Shown here: piece by piece, positions 1-10,741 of the stretch
Numbering within the stretch: the stretch's first letter is position 1
Layout: every line of letters starts with the position of its first letter
Source: Salticus scenicus
Taxonomy: Eukaryota; Arthropoda; Arachnida; Araneae; Salticidae
DNA length: 64,000 bases
Direction of reading: 5' to 3'
NCBI GenBank assembly: GCA_963930645.1
Contig: OZ005655.1
Coordinates: forward strand, 134,959,456 to 135,023,455
Program-made: the position numbers and the translations under genes
The notes under the pieces: generated by a model
Told to the model about the DNA's origin: nothing
Databases searched by the model: none
What the model saw: the letters and a program-made list of their open reading frames with translations, nothing else

Positions 1-240
1 GTTTGAAAAAAATCTGTACATTCGTTTTTAAAGGAACGCCCTTTCGAGACCTGAAATTGAGCTATTTATACAGGACACCTATCAATACAGGACACCAACT
101 ATATAATTCGAAAGGACATCTAATACAGTTTTTATACAAGAAATTTGAGGAAAATTGTTAGATCCGCTTTTGAGATACGGATTTACAGTCCAACTTCCGG
201 TTTCAGATGTTCCCCTTCCGTTTTTTCAATTTTCACCAAA

Positions 241-337
241 ATTTAAAAAATTCATCTGTACACCAAACTTGTTTCAATTCTAAAGTTTCGTGGTTCTATC
301 TTTATTAATTTCCGAGATATAAGAGACAGAAGATTCA

Positions 338-407
<70 letters not shown>

Positions 408-545
408 ACTGACCAATTACCAAAAACCACGTTTTTGGACTAAGGGGACCTTAAAACGTGTAAATTAGGTAAAATCTCGATGTCGAATTTTCAGACCGAA
501 CAGAATACTCGCATTACCTACGGTAGCAAGGTAATGGAATTAATA
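241..545 (-). mobile_element. Microsatellite-bearing interspersed repeat, hairpin-end module (copy a)
   Basis: A pure CA tract (about 339-402) is followed by 'gaccaattaccaaaaacc', a conserved block containing 'aaaacgtgtaaatt', and a short hairpin at about 512-536. The hairpin is built from 'cattacc' and 'ggtaatg' stems around 'ctacggtag'. Sequence upstream (about 60-240) contains 'acaggacac' twice, resembling the degenerate tandem units of related copies. The same arrangement recurs at 21170, 33270, 35090, 41180 and 58150, and in the opposite orientation at 19390 and 51214. No coding capacity. I call it a non-autonomous transposon; the class is inferred. Confidence 0.7.
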
Positions 546-672
546 ATGGGAAATTTGTTGAATCGTTGATTAGAACTAAAAAATCAGTAAAATGCATCTC
601 CTAAATGAGTTAAATTATGTAGAACGAAAGAAAAAATGTAAAATTTTAAATGCTTATATTTTTTTTGTTATT

Positions 673-707
<35 letters not shown>

Positions 708-2536
708 ACATATAATATCGTACTGTCAGGAGTATGTGCGAATTTATGTGATTATATCTATGTATTTTACTCATCACAGAAACTGTTCTAGTCTATTATT
801 TGATATGTCACTCTAGTCTATTATTTGATATATCATTTGATATATATTGGAATTAGATTAAAACTATATCCTGTTTTTATTAATTGCCAACCGATATTTA
901 TCAAATTTCGAAAGTGTTTTTAAACGAGTAATCAAATAACAGAGTAATAAGAGTAATCATTCGAGAAACTAATTTGGAGTAACATTCTTTTTTTTTTTTT
1001 TTTTTTTTTTCTAGGTTTTGAAAAACATTATTTCCAAACTCGGTTAGACAATAATTGACTTGAAAAAGAAGTCGTTTATGGGTATTGAATTTTAAATAAT
1101 AGTGACGCTAAAATGTGTTAAATTATTTTAACAACGAATCAAATTAATTTAGTCTGAAAAAATACGCAATGAAATAAGTCTCAACTTTAAAACAAAATTC
1201 CTGCAAAGTATGAAAAATTGTCGTACACATAAACAATGACATATAAAAAAATTAAATGAGCATCTCAATCAGATTTTTTTTTTCTATAAATCATATTCTA
1301 CATGACCATGTATCAAAGAAACGACTGCAAGAATTAACTTTACCTGGAAATATCAATTCACTTTCAGAAAAAACAAACAAACAGCTCAGTGCATTTCTTC
1401 TTTCGTGCTGTATTCTTTCCAATATTTTTTCGACTTCTGAAATGATGTACTTAATTGTATTGAACAAAATATCCACCCAAATAACATGTCGTGTTTATAT
1501 ATATATATATATATATATATTTGTTTAATTGCATTTATTGTTTATTTATAATGTTTGGAATGCATTTAATATCTATATACTACACATATCTCAAACATAG
1601 ACATATTTATCTTAATACGGAATGAGTTTACTGCATAACAAGTTATTTGGTATATGCGGGCTCTGTTTAGATCACATCATATATATGTTCTTATATGCCA
1701 TACCTGATAGGCTAGTAACCTTCGCTACATCTGCGTTATCCTAATTTTTTTTTATTAATGATATTAGTGTCAGTTTCGAATTTTTGTTTTTGTGCTATTC
1801 CATAGTATTTTAATAGCAATGATACATATAATGCAAGTTTATGTAAAATAAACTTCCATTATGTTTCTCTTTTCGAGTATGTCTAAAAAAATAGAATAAA
1901 TTACGAAATTTTAAGATTATAATATTCGTTGTCAATAATGTTCAAACCAGTATCAAAAAGAATATTTTAAAAGTAGTCTGACATATTTACGATACAAATG
2001 TCCTTCACATTGGGCAATTAAGCGAAATTTTGACTTATTTTACTACTTTAAGAAAATCGTAAATTTATAGTACTTACGAATGTTTTAAATTGGATAATTC
2101 ACAGTCAATGATATTCATCTTACATCTGCACAGAAAGGAAGTGCTGCCATTAAAATTTCATACTTTAGTTAATTAAAATTATCTAATAGTTGCATTGATA
2201 AGTGGGTTACATTCCTGGATTTAGAAAATTTACCTCTTTTATTTGGTACCGAATTTTAAACGATTGGGCTCATATTTTTAATTTATTTTCCCTTTTTTTC
2301 CTTCTATCTTCAATAAAAAGAGTATTTATATGCAATCACGTTCATTTCTCACTCAGAGTTTGTTCGAAATGGGCTAGTGTAAATTAATATCTTTCTTAAT
2401 TAGAAACCTATTGTTTAACAAATTAGATAGCAAACATATGGAATAATTTTCCATATCGGTCCGAAAATACAGTGGCAGCGGCAAAATATACAGTGGCAGC
2501 GTCACAATCTAACTGACAGACATACCCACACAGATT

Positions 2537-2567
2537 AGTATAGATAGATAACTTTAAAACAAAGCTA

Positions 2568-2629
<62 letters not shown>

Positions 2630-2660
2630 TAGCTTTGTTTTAAAGTTATCTATCTATACT
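2537..2660. repeat. Perfect 124-bp palindrome with (TA)28 core
   Basis: Two 34-bp arms (2537-2570 and 2627-2660) are exact reverse complements and flank 56 bp of alternating TA, so the whole stretch is self-complementary. The duplicate region near 53495-53560 has only the left flank followed by a shorter TA tract. The inverted right arm therefore appears to have been gained in copy 1, or lost in copy 2. Confidence 0.95.
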
Positions 2661-4936
2661 ATATATATATATATATTACAATAATATTATTATTGTTATT
2701 ACAAATTTGTACATTTTTAACTTATATTGCTCATATTAATAGTTAATATACAATTATTGTTTTCTGATAAATTTTATTATTATAGTGGCTCCGTGAAATC
2801 TTACGAAACATAGTTTTTATATAGTGATTTTCAATATTGTTTACTGATAGATTAGTTTTATGCGGGGATTAAACTTTCCAGTCCTAGACGTTAATTATTT
2901 AAAAAAATAAAAATAAAAATATAATATTTAAATGACAGCTATGCTGTGTATTAAATATTACTCTATTGCAATTGAAAGATTCTCAGCAATTCAATTTTCA
3001 AAAGAATAAACCATATTTTACAAAAACGTTCGAAACAGCTTTTTTCATGAATATAAATAAATATAACAGCGGAAATTTTACAAATTATTTATTTCATAAT
3101 CTAAATTGCAAAACCTAATAATTTTAATTATAAACCATTATTTTTAGTTTGTTAGAGTTTAAGGAATTATATTTCTAGAATATATTTTTCCCCTAAAATA
3201 ATTCTTTAAAATAGTATATGTAATTATTTAGACACAAAAAATAAATTTTTAACATGTGGACGATATTATTATTATTATTATTATTTTAATATTAATGAGG
3301 ACAACTAAAGTATGTTTCACGAAAATCTAAAGCGAAAACACTAATTACCCTGAAATACAAATTAATAATGACAAGTTAACTAATTTCCTTGAAACAATAA
3401 ATCATATAAATTTTAACTAGCTCATTAATGATGATTTTTTTTTTCTTCGGGATAAAGTTCCTTTGCTACAAAATTATTGTTCCCTAGAGAACTAGCAATT
3501 TATCAACATGCAAATTAATAAATTTATATTCTTAACTCGTAAATCTTTTTTGTGAATTTACTGCATTCTTAACAAGAACGCAATTTCAAAATTGTTATCT
3601 GGGTGCTATTAACTTTTCGTGTTTGAAAAAGTATCCTTCGGACCACTTTTGGGTACTATTAAATTAATTTTCGAGAAAATATTTTACACTCATGTAAAAT
3701 TCAAAACTCATAATTTAGGATCGGACGTGATAAGAAATTTTATTTTGTCCGTGAAATCACAGTAAAATGTTTTTTTTTATTTTTTTATTTTTATTTTTAT
3801 TTTTATTTATTCTGGTCTCTCTTTCCACCCCACGTAAAACTGTTAAACTCAAAACTTTAGTTATGTTAAGAAGTTGCTAAAGATGTTACAAATTTTTGTT
3901 TTTAACTAAAATAGTGTGTTTCTTTTATTTCTTATTGATATGAAGAAAGAAGTTGTTCAGGATTAAGTCAAAAATTCCCTTATCAATTTGTATGCTATGT
4001 TACACTTGTTATTCTTCTGATTTCGCGATTTCAAATATAAAAGATCTTTGAAGAAATACTTTTTGAAAAGCTAAAAGAATATTTCATATCTTTATTCAAA
4101 CCGAAAGAAAAAAAAAGTTTTGTTGGTATTAAGATTGTGAGCAGATGTAACTGTAACTTACTTTTCATTTTCATTTTCTTTTTTTCATTTATTTATTTAT
4201 CTTTTAATTTTTTTAATTATTAACTTGTTAATTATTTTTATAAAATTAACGGTATTATTTTAACTAATAAAATGAATATTCGCTTATTATAATGAAACTT
4301 TAACAAAACAATTCCAGTATTATTAATGGTAATAAAAAATTCTAAAATCTTTTAAATTACAGAAAATCGCTAAAATTTTATGGAAATGATTACTATCGAT
4401 TTTACTAATCCAAGATTTAATATATTTTAAGGGGATGATGATGAGATGGATAAAGCCACTGTAGAAAGTATTTAAATTTAAGAAAAGGCGGATTAAGCTG
4501 TGTTTTCGTTACGAATATTTGCAATATTAGCTCGTAAACCGCTAACTTTTTTAAATAGTACTTTGAACATTTATATTATTGAATATTTCATCTGTCAAAT
4601 TATTAAATTACTATTAGTTCTTTTCAAGTATCGTGCCCATATTTTTTTTATTAGTTAAATGAATCCGTTGTATAATTATTTTACAAAACATAATCACTTG
4701 TATTATATAGCTACTTAATTCTAAAAATTTTAATTATTTATAAATATACAGGATTAAATAAAATTTTCAAAATATGTTATGCTATTTATTTTTGCAAATT
4801 ACACAAACGTTTTATTTTTAGAATAGCAACATTAACATGCAAATGATTATCATATAATTTTATAAAAGATTACGCAAACAATTCACATATGCTTTTGAAT
4901 CAGACATATTTTCTTATGCATAGTCAATGATCAGGC
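2661..4936. other. Gene-free AT-rich DNA within duplication copy 1
   Basis: Anonymous AT-rich sequence with short ATT, TTTTA and TTTA microsatellites (for example 3265-3285 and 3780-3815). It aligns with 53560-55310 in the second copy. No coding pattern, RNA gene or recognisable transposon is seen. Confidence 0.7.
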
Positions 4937-5027
4937 AGTTATAACACTGTTGGAAGCATCATGTCTCACAGTGAACCTTGCGCCGTTAAAAGGCAAAAAA
5001 CCAACCAACCAACTAGAAAGTTATAAC
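4937..5027 (+). mobile_element. Short retroposon fragment with 9-bp target duplication
   Basis: The 9-mer agttataac is present at 4937-4945 and again at 5019-5027, bracketing 73 bp. The inserted piece contains 'ccttgcgccgttaaaag' and ends in a (CCAA)n-like tail. In the duplicate region (near 57435) a single 'gttataac' stands without the insert. This is a clean filled/empty pair, so the fragment arrived after the duplication. The tail looks like the 3' end of a SINE or LINE family, which I cannot name. Confidence 0.85.
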
Positions 5028-5175
5028 GTAAGTTAAAATGACAGTTTAACGACATATAAGTAAAAATGATAGAAAAAAATTAAAGGAAAGTTCCATGATA
5101 TCCATATCTCAAAACAAATTATTTATAATAAAGTGTTTCGCACGTAAATTAAATTTCAAACATTTAGGCATACTT

Positions 5176-5652
5176 TGGCGACTTTTCTCTGGTACTACAA
5201 ACTATTCCCACTTCAGAGTTTCGGCCGGATTCCCGATACACGGCAGACTCTTTTCTTAACTTACTACACCTCTCTACCATCACTTCACACACACCATAAT
5301 CCGGTGCAGCTCAGTATCACCACCAACTCCAATTCTCTATAACTCTTCAATCCCCACTCTAATCAGCTACCAATTCATTACCCCTAGCAATTCACTATCC
5401 TTCATTTTATACTACCTTCAATAACTTCATTTCATTTCATTTCAATCAAAACCTTTTAAAATCACTTCTAATTCATCTAACACTGAGATCCTAGTTATTT
5501 CACTGCAGCACATTGTCGACATAAAACTCACTCGACCTCAACTTTCGCCGAGTCACTGGCGACGAAGTGCTTTAACCGTCCCAACTTTAGATTGCTGGAT
5601 TCAGCTGAAATTCAAACGAACTGTGGTGACGTTCTATAGTCTCGACCTCACA
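5176..5652 (-). mobile_element. Candidate 3' LTR of a retroelement (minus strand)
   Basis: Read on the minus strand, the segment begins TGTGAGGTCGAG at 5652 and ends GTCGCCA at 5176, so it has TG...CA ends. It is much less AT-rich than its surroundings. Immediately upstream on the minus strand lies a purine-rich stretch including 'ggaggagt', as expected of a polypurine tract before a 3' LTR. Its right boundary coincides with the end of homology to the other duplication copy. No matching 5' LTR was found, and flanking 5-mers (tactt, gtact) do not match, so it is not a simple solo LTR. A gag-like ORF on the same strand lies upstream of it in the transcriptional sense. Confidence 0.55.
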
Positions 5653-6503
5653 GTACTCCTCCAAGAAAAAAAAATTAGTCGGGAAAATCCCCAACGGGTT
5701 TTATCGAGTAATTTTAACACTAATATATCTCATAGGAGTGAGTGCAGCCACAACTTAATTTCTGAAACTTTAAAATAAGTTAGGGGAAAAAAAAATAAAG
5801 TTTAATTTGCTGAGCAATGAACTGCTTACAGCTTCAAATACAATGGCGAATAAAAAACCCTAAGCTTAAAACCGTACCAACCCCGAAAAAAGAAATTTAA
5901 ATTTTAAAATTAAAAATGGGGACCCTTTAAGGCCGGAAACTACGGGGAAAAAAGCGCCTCAAATATGTTAGCTCAACGATACAACGGGGATTACAAACAT
6001 CTTTCTGTAATTCCAGAAAGGGAAAAACTTAATATTGAAACTTGCAACATTGAAAAAATCATTTCATGGAAAACTTGAACTTTAATTATCCATCGAAAGA
6101 CCAGTCTAGGTCCAGAATCATCATCAGCTAGTCAAAGTACTTGAGAGTGCATCAAAAAAAATTCTAGTATTCTAACTTTCAGATCTACATCTTGAAAGGA
6201 TCCACTGCTGGCATGCGTCGAAGAAAGCACTTTCTACTTCAGAAAAGAAAAATAGCTGGCACAGTTCCAGAAATACCTCCTTCTGCCTTTCAAAAGTAGC
6301 AATTGAAGAAAACGGACTGTATGTTCAGATTAAGGACTGGACATCAGAATCATCAAGAATCATCACAGTATTTATAAAATACAAAAACTTTTTTTTACAG
6401 TAGAAAACAAAAACAGAAGGGAAATTACATTACAGCTTGTACATAGATAAATGACATAAAATTTTATAGGTAACCAATATTTTCCCACCTAGCTATTTGC
6501 ATA

Positions 6504-6540
<37 letters not shown>

Positions 6541-6852
6541 GAAATTGTTAGTTTATTAAGGTTAGTCGTTAAGCACGAATTTACATGCAAGATAGCGAAA
6601 AAAAAATTCTCTTTATCCCCATACTAATAATACATACATAGAACTTTTAGTTAGCATACAAAAGTTTACAAGAAGAAATATTCATTTTATACACTTATCA
6701 AATTTCATTTTATATATGCAAATACAATATGTACAGAAATACGAACAAAAGGGGGGAATTTTTACAAAGGCTAAAAATACATGTTATATTACCCGCTCTG
6801 CAAGTGAAGGCGATAAAATAAAAGAACTTAGTGTACATACATAAAATATATA
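5653..6852 (-). other. Non-coding segment between the LTR candidate and the long minus-strand ORF
   Basis: No open frame of note. The base composition is mixed, with several GC-richer patches (5890-6000, 6180-6300), unlike the anonymous DNA around it. This fits internal retroelement sequence that has lost its coding content. A 32-A run is at 6508-6539. No pol-type motifs were recognised on either strand. Confidence 0.4.
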
Positions 6853-8499
6853 TTAAAAGAGAACAAAAATGTTGACATTGAAGCAGAAACATGAATTTCG
6901 ATATGAAAGTACATGCACTAATTTAAATTTTACAGTTTTTAGTTTAAGAAAGTCCTGTTCTTCCATACAAAAATAGGAAGTCCGAAAGGCTTCAAGACAT
7001 GTCGTACATTTCGGTACAGCTCTGATAAACAAATACTTGAGAAAAAGCAAAATAAGAAACGATACGACCTGACCGAGGGTTTCCGCTGTAACAGCATTTG
7101 CCTGAAACATGCGAGTCCTCATGGCCATTGCACTGGCTGCAGAAATCACAGGGCTGGAATCTTGCAGCAGAAGGTCAGGCGTTGCAAAGGCACATTCTTG
7201 GGCTGGGATCGAACCCGGCACGCTGTCGCTGTCCATAGCGTCAGAGGACGATTCAGCTCGCTCTCTACTCATGATTGTTGAGGTATTGGAGGGCTTACAA
7301 GCTTGGAAATAATTCACATTTTTAGTTGAAATCACAACATTTGCTTTTAACTTTGTAAAGAAATTTTTAGAAGCAGCGTTACATAATATATCATTGTCAG
7401 TTACAGGATTTTCAGCCAAAATACGTGACTCTGTCAACTTGACAGTTGTAGAAGATAAATTGAATGTCTTAACGTAGAGATGTTTTAATCTGCCTCTTTT
7501 ATTCCATACATTTTTATGTAAATCAGCTAGTAGTTTGGGAGAAGGACCGTTATTTAACCTTCCACTTTCTTTTACAACATTTTCAGTTACTTTTTCGTTT
7601 AAACTAGTGGATTCCGTCAGCTTGACATGCCCCTTTTCACTACTTTCATTTAAATTAGCTACTCGCTTATGAGAAGCATCGTTGTTTAAACCGCTATTTT
7701 CTGTTACTTGTACCACAACATTTTCATTTGAGTTAATAATTAAATCTGGTGGCTGACCAGTTGTAAAACATAGATTTAATTTATTTGCTAAAGGTTGAGT
7801 ACCAACATTAATGTTAACATCATTTTCTGCGACAATTTTTCCTCTTACATGAGATAAATTTCCTGACTCGACCGGTTTAGCCTTTGGGTATGATGTATAT
7901 TTAAAAATAGCAGAATCTGCCGACTTGACAGTTTTAGAATTAAACTGTAATTTATCATGCGGTGAATTTAAACTACTAGAAAAGTTTGTTGACTTAACAG
8001 TTTCCAAACCTAAATTTCGTTTTTTGACGAAAGTTTTAGCCGCTACATTTAATAGACTTTCATTCTTCTCTAAATTTGAAGGTAACGGAGAGTTTAAATT
8101 AGAAACGCATTGAGAAGAAGAATGTAAATGTGGCAAGTTTACGGGACAAACAGTAAGAGAATTTAAAAATATAGATTGAACTTTGGTATTATGAGAGTGT
8201 GTTTGATTTCCTGCAACAGTTTCTGGTTGATTTAAATGGCTGTTTCTCCGCTGCGAAAAGTTAGCTTGTTGCGGTCGGTTGAAAGTATCAATTTGAGGGG
8301 GGGGGGCAAAATTTTCTCGGTGTTCATTTTCAACACTGACGGTTTCTTGCCGGTGATTAGTGATATTCGCAGGTTTAGGAGTGTGACGTGCTTGATATTT
8401 ATCTAGAATTTGAAATAGACTATCAATAGATGCGGGTGGATTTAAATCTAGAAAATCTTGAAATTGGACTGTAAACAGCGGGTTTATAATGTCCAACAC
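6853..8499 (-). CDS. 548-codon ORF of unknown function, probably 5'-truncated gag-like retroelement protein
   Basis: This is the only long uninterrupted frame in the window. The first codon is GTG, not ATG; the frame stays open upstream to a stop at 8533-8535 without any ATG, and the first internal Met is residue 410. It is therefore best read as an N-terminally truncated protein. Residues 12-38 (QFQDFLDLN...DKYQARH) faintly resemble the end of a retroelement gag capsid domain. Residues 100-400 are Asn/Ser/Lys-rich and repetitive: 'VTENSGLNN' near 266 recurs as 'KESGRLNN' near 310, and 'VKLTES' occurs twice. Residues 411-480 are Ser/Asp/Ala-rich. Residues 480-548 look like read-through into non-coding sequence. 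No zinc knuckle, protease or polymerase motif is visible. It abuts a Tc1-like element at its 5' end and faces the LTR candidate at 5176-5652. A domesticated gene is possible but unsupported. Confidence 0.5.
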   Translation of the reverse strand: MLDIINPLFTVQFQDFLDLNPPASIDSLFQILDKYQARHTPKPANITNHRQETVSVENEHRENFAPPPQIDTFNRPQQANFSQRRNSHLNQPETVAGNQTHSHNTKVQSIFLNSLTVCPVNLPHLHSSSQCVSNLNSPLPSNLEKNESLLNVAAKTFVKKRNLGLETVKSTNFSSSLNSPHDKLQFNSKTVKSADSAIFKYTSYPKAKPVESGNLSHVRGKIVAENDVNINVGTQPLANKLNLCFTTGQPPDLIINSNENVVVQVTENSGLNNDASHKRVANLNESSEKGHVKLTESTSLNEKVTENVVKESGRLNNGPSPKLLADLHKNVWNKRGRLKHLYVKTFNLSSTTVKLTESRILAENPVTDNDILCNAASKNFFTKLKANVVISTKNVNYFQACKPSNTSTIMSRERAESSSDAMDSDSVPGSIPAQECAFATPDLLLQDSSPVISAASAMAMRTRMFQANAVTAETLGQVVSFLILLFLKYLFIRAVPKCTTCLEAFRTSYFCMEEQDFLKLKTVKFKLVHVLSYRNSCFCFNVNIFVLF

Positions 8500-9566
8500 T
8501 TCAAAAAATGGTAACTGTAAGGTTCGTGATCGTTATTTACAGTTGAGATTTGACGTAGTGGGTTAATGTTAGTCAAGGATGCCTCTAAGAAGACGAAGAA
8601 GCCATTATCAACAGCTCACTGAGTTTGAACGAGGTCGTGTAGTAGGGCTACGAGAAGGTGGGTTTTCTTTCCGCGATATTGCAGAAAGACTTGGCAGGAA
8701 TGGATCCACTGTGCATGAATGTTGGCAGCAGTGGTCAAGGGAAGGTACTGCCTCAAGAAGACTGGGTTCCGGGCGGCCACGTGGCACTACTGAGAGGGAA
8801 GACCGCCGTGTTCGGCGTATGGCTGTGGCTAATCGTACTGCGTCTGCAGCTGAAATTCGAGCTGCAGTTGGCACCACAGTGACACAACGAACTGTTACAA
8901 ATCGGTTACTTCAAGGAGAGCTCCGAGCCAGACGCCCTGTAGCGTGCATTCCACTGACTCCAAACCACTGCCGTTTGCGACGTGAGTGGTGTCAAGCTAG
9001 AGCTCATTTGAGGACGGAGTGGAGATCTGTTGTGTTTTCTGATGAAAGCCGGTTCTGCCTTGGTCGCAGTGATAGCCGGACAGAATTCAAGGGGGTGTTT
9101 TCAAACATGATAATGCTCGCCCTCATACCGCTGTTGTAACCCAACATGCTCTACAGAGTGTCGACATGTTGCCTTGGCCTGCTAGATCACCAGATCTTTC
9201 TCCAATAGAGCACGTATGGGACATCATTGGACGACAACTCCAGCGTCATCCACAACCAGCATTAACCGTCCCTGCATTGACCGCCCAAGTGCAACAGGCA
9301 TGGAACTGCATCCCACAAACCGATATCCGACACCTGTACGACACAATGCATGCACGTTTGCATGCTTGCATTCAAAATTCTGGCGGTTACACCGGTTACT
9401 AATGTACCAACATTTCACATTTGAAATGGCTCGTCTCGCCAATGGTTCTACCCGTGATCTTGAAACTTTAATCAATTAAATATGTTACCTAGACAAATGT
9501 ATTGCTGAAAGTTCATTACTGTACAATAATTTTTTCTTGGTGTTGGGATTTTTTTTCCATCAATGT
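8489..9566 (+). mobile_element. Defective Tc1-like transposon
   Basis: The element contains a Tc1-family transposase relic (8579-9402). Its right end near 9535-9566 ('ttggtgttgggatttttt') is imperfectly mirrored at the left end by 'gtccaacacttcaaaaaa' (8491-8508), consistent with degraded terminal inverted repeats. The left end is only approximate and falls exactly where the long minus-strand ORF starts, so the transposon probably inserted into that retroelement. TA occurs near both inferred ends, but the target duplication is not certain. It is shorter than the 1.3-1.7 kb usual for Tc1 elements because of an internal deletion. Confidence 0.75.
8579..9402 (+). pseudogene. Tc1-like transposase, internally deleted and frameshifted
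   Basis: A DDE transposase catalyses cut-and-paste transposition at TA sites. The first frame (8579-9139, starting MPLRRRRSHY) keeps the N-terminal helix-turn-helix region (about residues 12-55), the GRPR linker (65-68) and a second HTH-like region. It then reaches the first catalytic Asp in 'VVFSDESRF' (D155, codon 9041-9043). The second Asp in 'HDNARPHTA' (codon 9109-9111) follows only 68 nt later and in another frame; the family normally has around 90 residues there, so most of the core is deleted. The C-terminal part (9166-9402) retains 'WPARSPDLSPIEHVWD' with the catalytic Glu (codon 9208-9210), 32 residues after the second Asp instead of the usual 34. It cannot encode an active enzyme. 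Confidence 0.9.
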
Positions 9567-9826
9567 ATTTGCTATTCTGTCATGATACCTATTCAGAAAT
9601 ATAGAAATTTATAAATATAAATGACAAGTATATATATATATCATTGATTTTTCAAAATTTAATGCCAGAAAAATGTCAGAAACTAATTTTAAATGATATA
9701 CAAGTACTATACGAAAATATTTATAAATTGTGTGTTTGTTTAAGTGCAAGTTTTTTAAAAGATGTTTAAATTTTATATATTTACAATAGACTTTTACTAT
9801 GAGAAACGTATATATTAATTTAAATA

Positions 9827-10739
9827 CAGAGGCTGTTCGTACATTTTTTAGACGATTTTGATGGAGTGTACTGAAGCAATTTCACTCATATTTCGTGTTT
9901 TAATTGTTCAGTTTGATAGCCCTTGTTCTTAACTATCATTCTACATCGTAATTTCTATGATAATAATGCTTTTTATAATATCGGAAGAGGTATATTTTTC
10001 TACTCCTCTTAAACGGCTTTCCAAATTCCACAAAACGTTGTAGTTGGTGTTTGGATAATGTTGATTTTAAGAGTCAAAAAACATAAAAATCCAACAATAA
10101 AACATCAGGAGATTTAGCAGGAATGTTTGTGAAGGGTATGTGAAGGGTATGTTTTTAATTCCCGTTTTTTGTTCCATTTTTTTTCTAGAAAAGCAATTGC
10201 GGATTGCGATGTGTGGCTGCTTGTTTTGTCTTGATACAGTTCAACGGATTGATAGCATTGTGGATAAAGATCTGGATTTTCATTTTCAAAAATTGGAATT
10301 AAAATATGTTCTTGATAGTATTTAGAGCTGATTTTGAAACTTTTGTCACATTTTTTTTTTTTTTTTTGCTTTTATCTTGCGCTTGTATGAAAAACCAGTG
10401 GCAATCATAAATCCATTAGAGAAACTTTCTTTTGATGCTTTGAACCAAGTACCAAAAATTTTTTTCGCCGCTTTTGCGATAATAAATTGATCTTTTTTTA
10501 TTGCAACCACTTAAAAAGACCCAAGATTCATCTATTGTTGCGACATTTTTCCATTTTCTCCTGATAAATGGTTTTCATAAAGATTTCACTAAAAACTCTC
10601 TTTGGAAAGAGCGGAAACCTATCCTTCTATCCACTGTCTTTTTAAAAGCGCATTTTTGCATCTAAATAAAATTCTCCATGCAAACGATTTTTTCTTACTG
10701 CGAAATAAAATCGTGTAAAAAATGTGCGAACAGCCTCTG
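9827..10739 (-). mobile_element. Internally deleted mariner element with near-identical TIRs
   Basis: Terminal inverted repeats start CAGAGGCTGTTCG at both ends and match for about 33 bp with two differences. They are flanked by TA (9825-9826 and 10740-10741), as expected for Tc1/mariner target duplication. The 913-bp body is shorter than the roughly 1.3 kb of a full mariner and carries a decayed transposase on the minus strand. The TIRs are far better preserved than the coding region, which fits a non-autonomous element mobilised in trans. Confidence 0.9.
9850..10620 (-). pseudogene. Mariner-family transposase remnant
   Basis: Conceptual translation of the minus strand in shifting frames gives recognisable mariner blocks in the right order. 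'VATIDESWVF' holds the first Asp (codon 10530-10532), followed by 'YYRKSGEKN'. Next come 'KYYQEHIL', 'PIFENE' and 'YQDKTSSHT' with the second Asp (10228-10230). 'IPAKSPDVLLLDF' then holds a candidate third Asp (10089-10091). There are several frameshifts, including one from a tandem duplication of 'tgaagggtatg' at about 10131-10152. The N-terminal HTH region is missing, apparently deleted near 10620. A late acidic residue of Asp type is characteristic of mariner (DDD) rather than Tc1 (DDE) enzymes. Confidence 0.8.
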
Positions 10740-10741
10740 TA

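Larger units (their letters stand above)
1..5175 (+). repeat. Segmental duplication, copy 1
   Basis: This block is co-linear and in the same orientation with 49953-57589. The match covers the CA-repeat element at the start, the poly-T tracts near 681 and 991, the sequence around 1256-1500, and anonymous AT-rich DNA down to 'aggcatacttt'. By eye the copies differ by scattered substitutions plus clear indels. Copy 1 alone has a retroposon fragment at 4946-5027 and a palindrome at 2537-2660. Copy 1 begins at the window edge, so the true left end may lie outside. No gene is recognisable in it. Short open frames on both strands around 1256-1528 are kept in both copies but look like chance frames. 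Confidence 0.93.

Noticed and set aside
1256..1528. Short ORF kept in both duplication copies (also minus strand 1291-1476, and 52237-52422)
   Set aside because: Both strands stay open in both copies over the same bases, which follows from recent duplication and not from selection. The protein has no recognisable motif and ends in TA-repeat residues.
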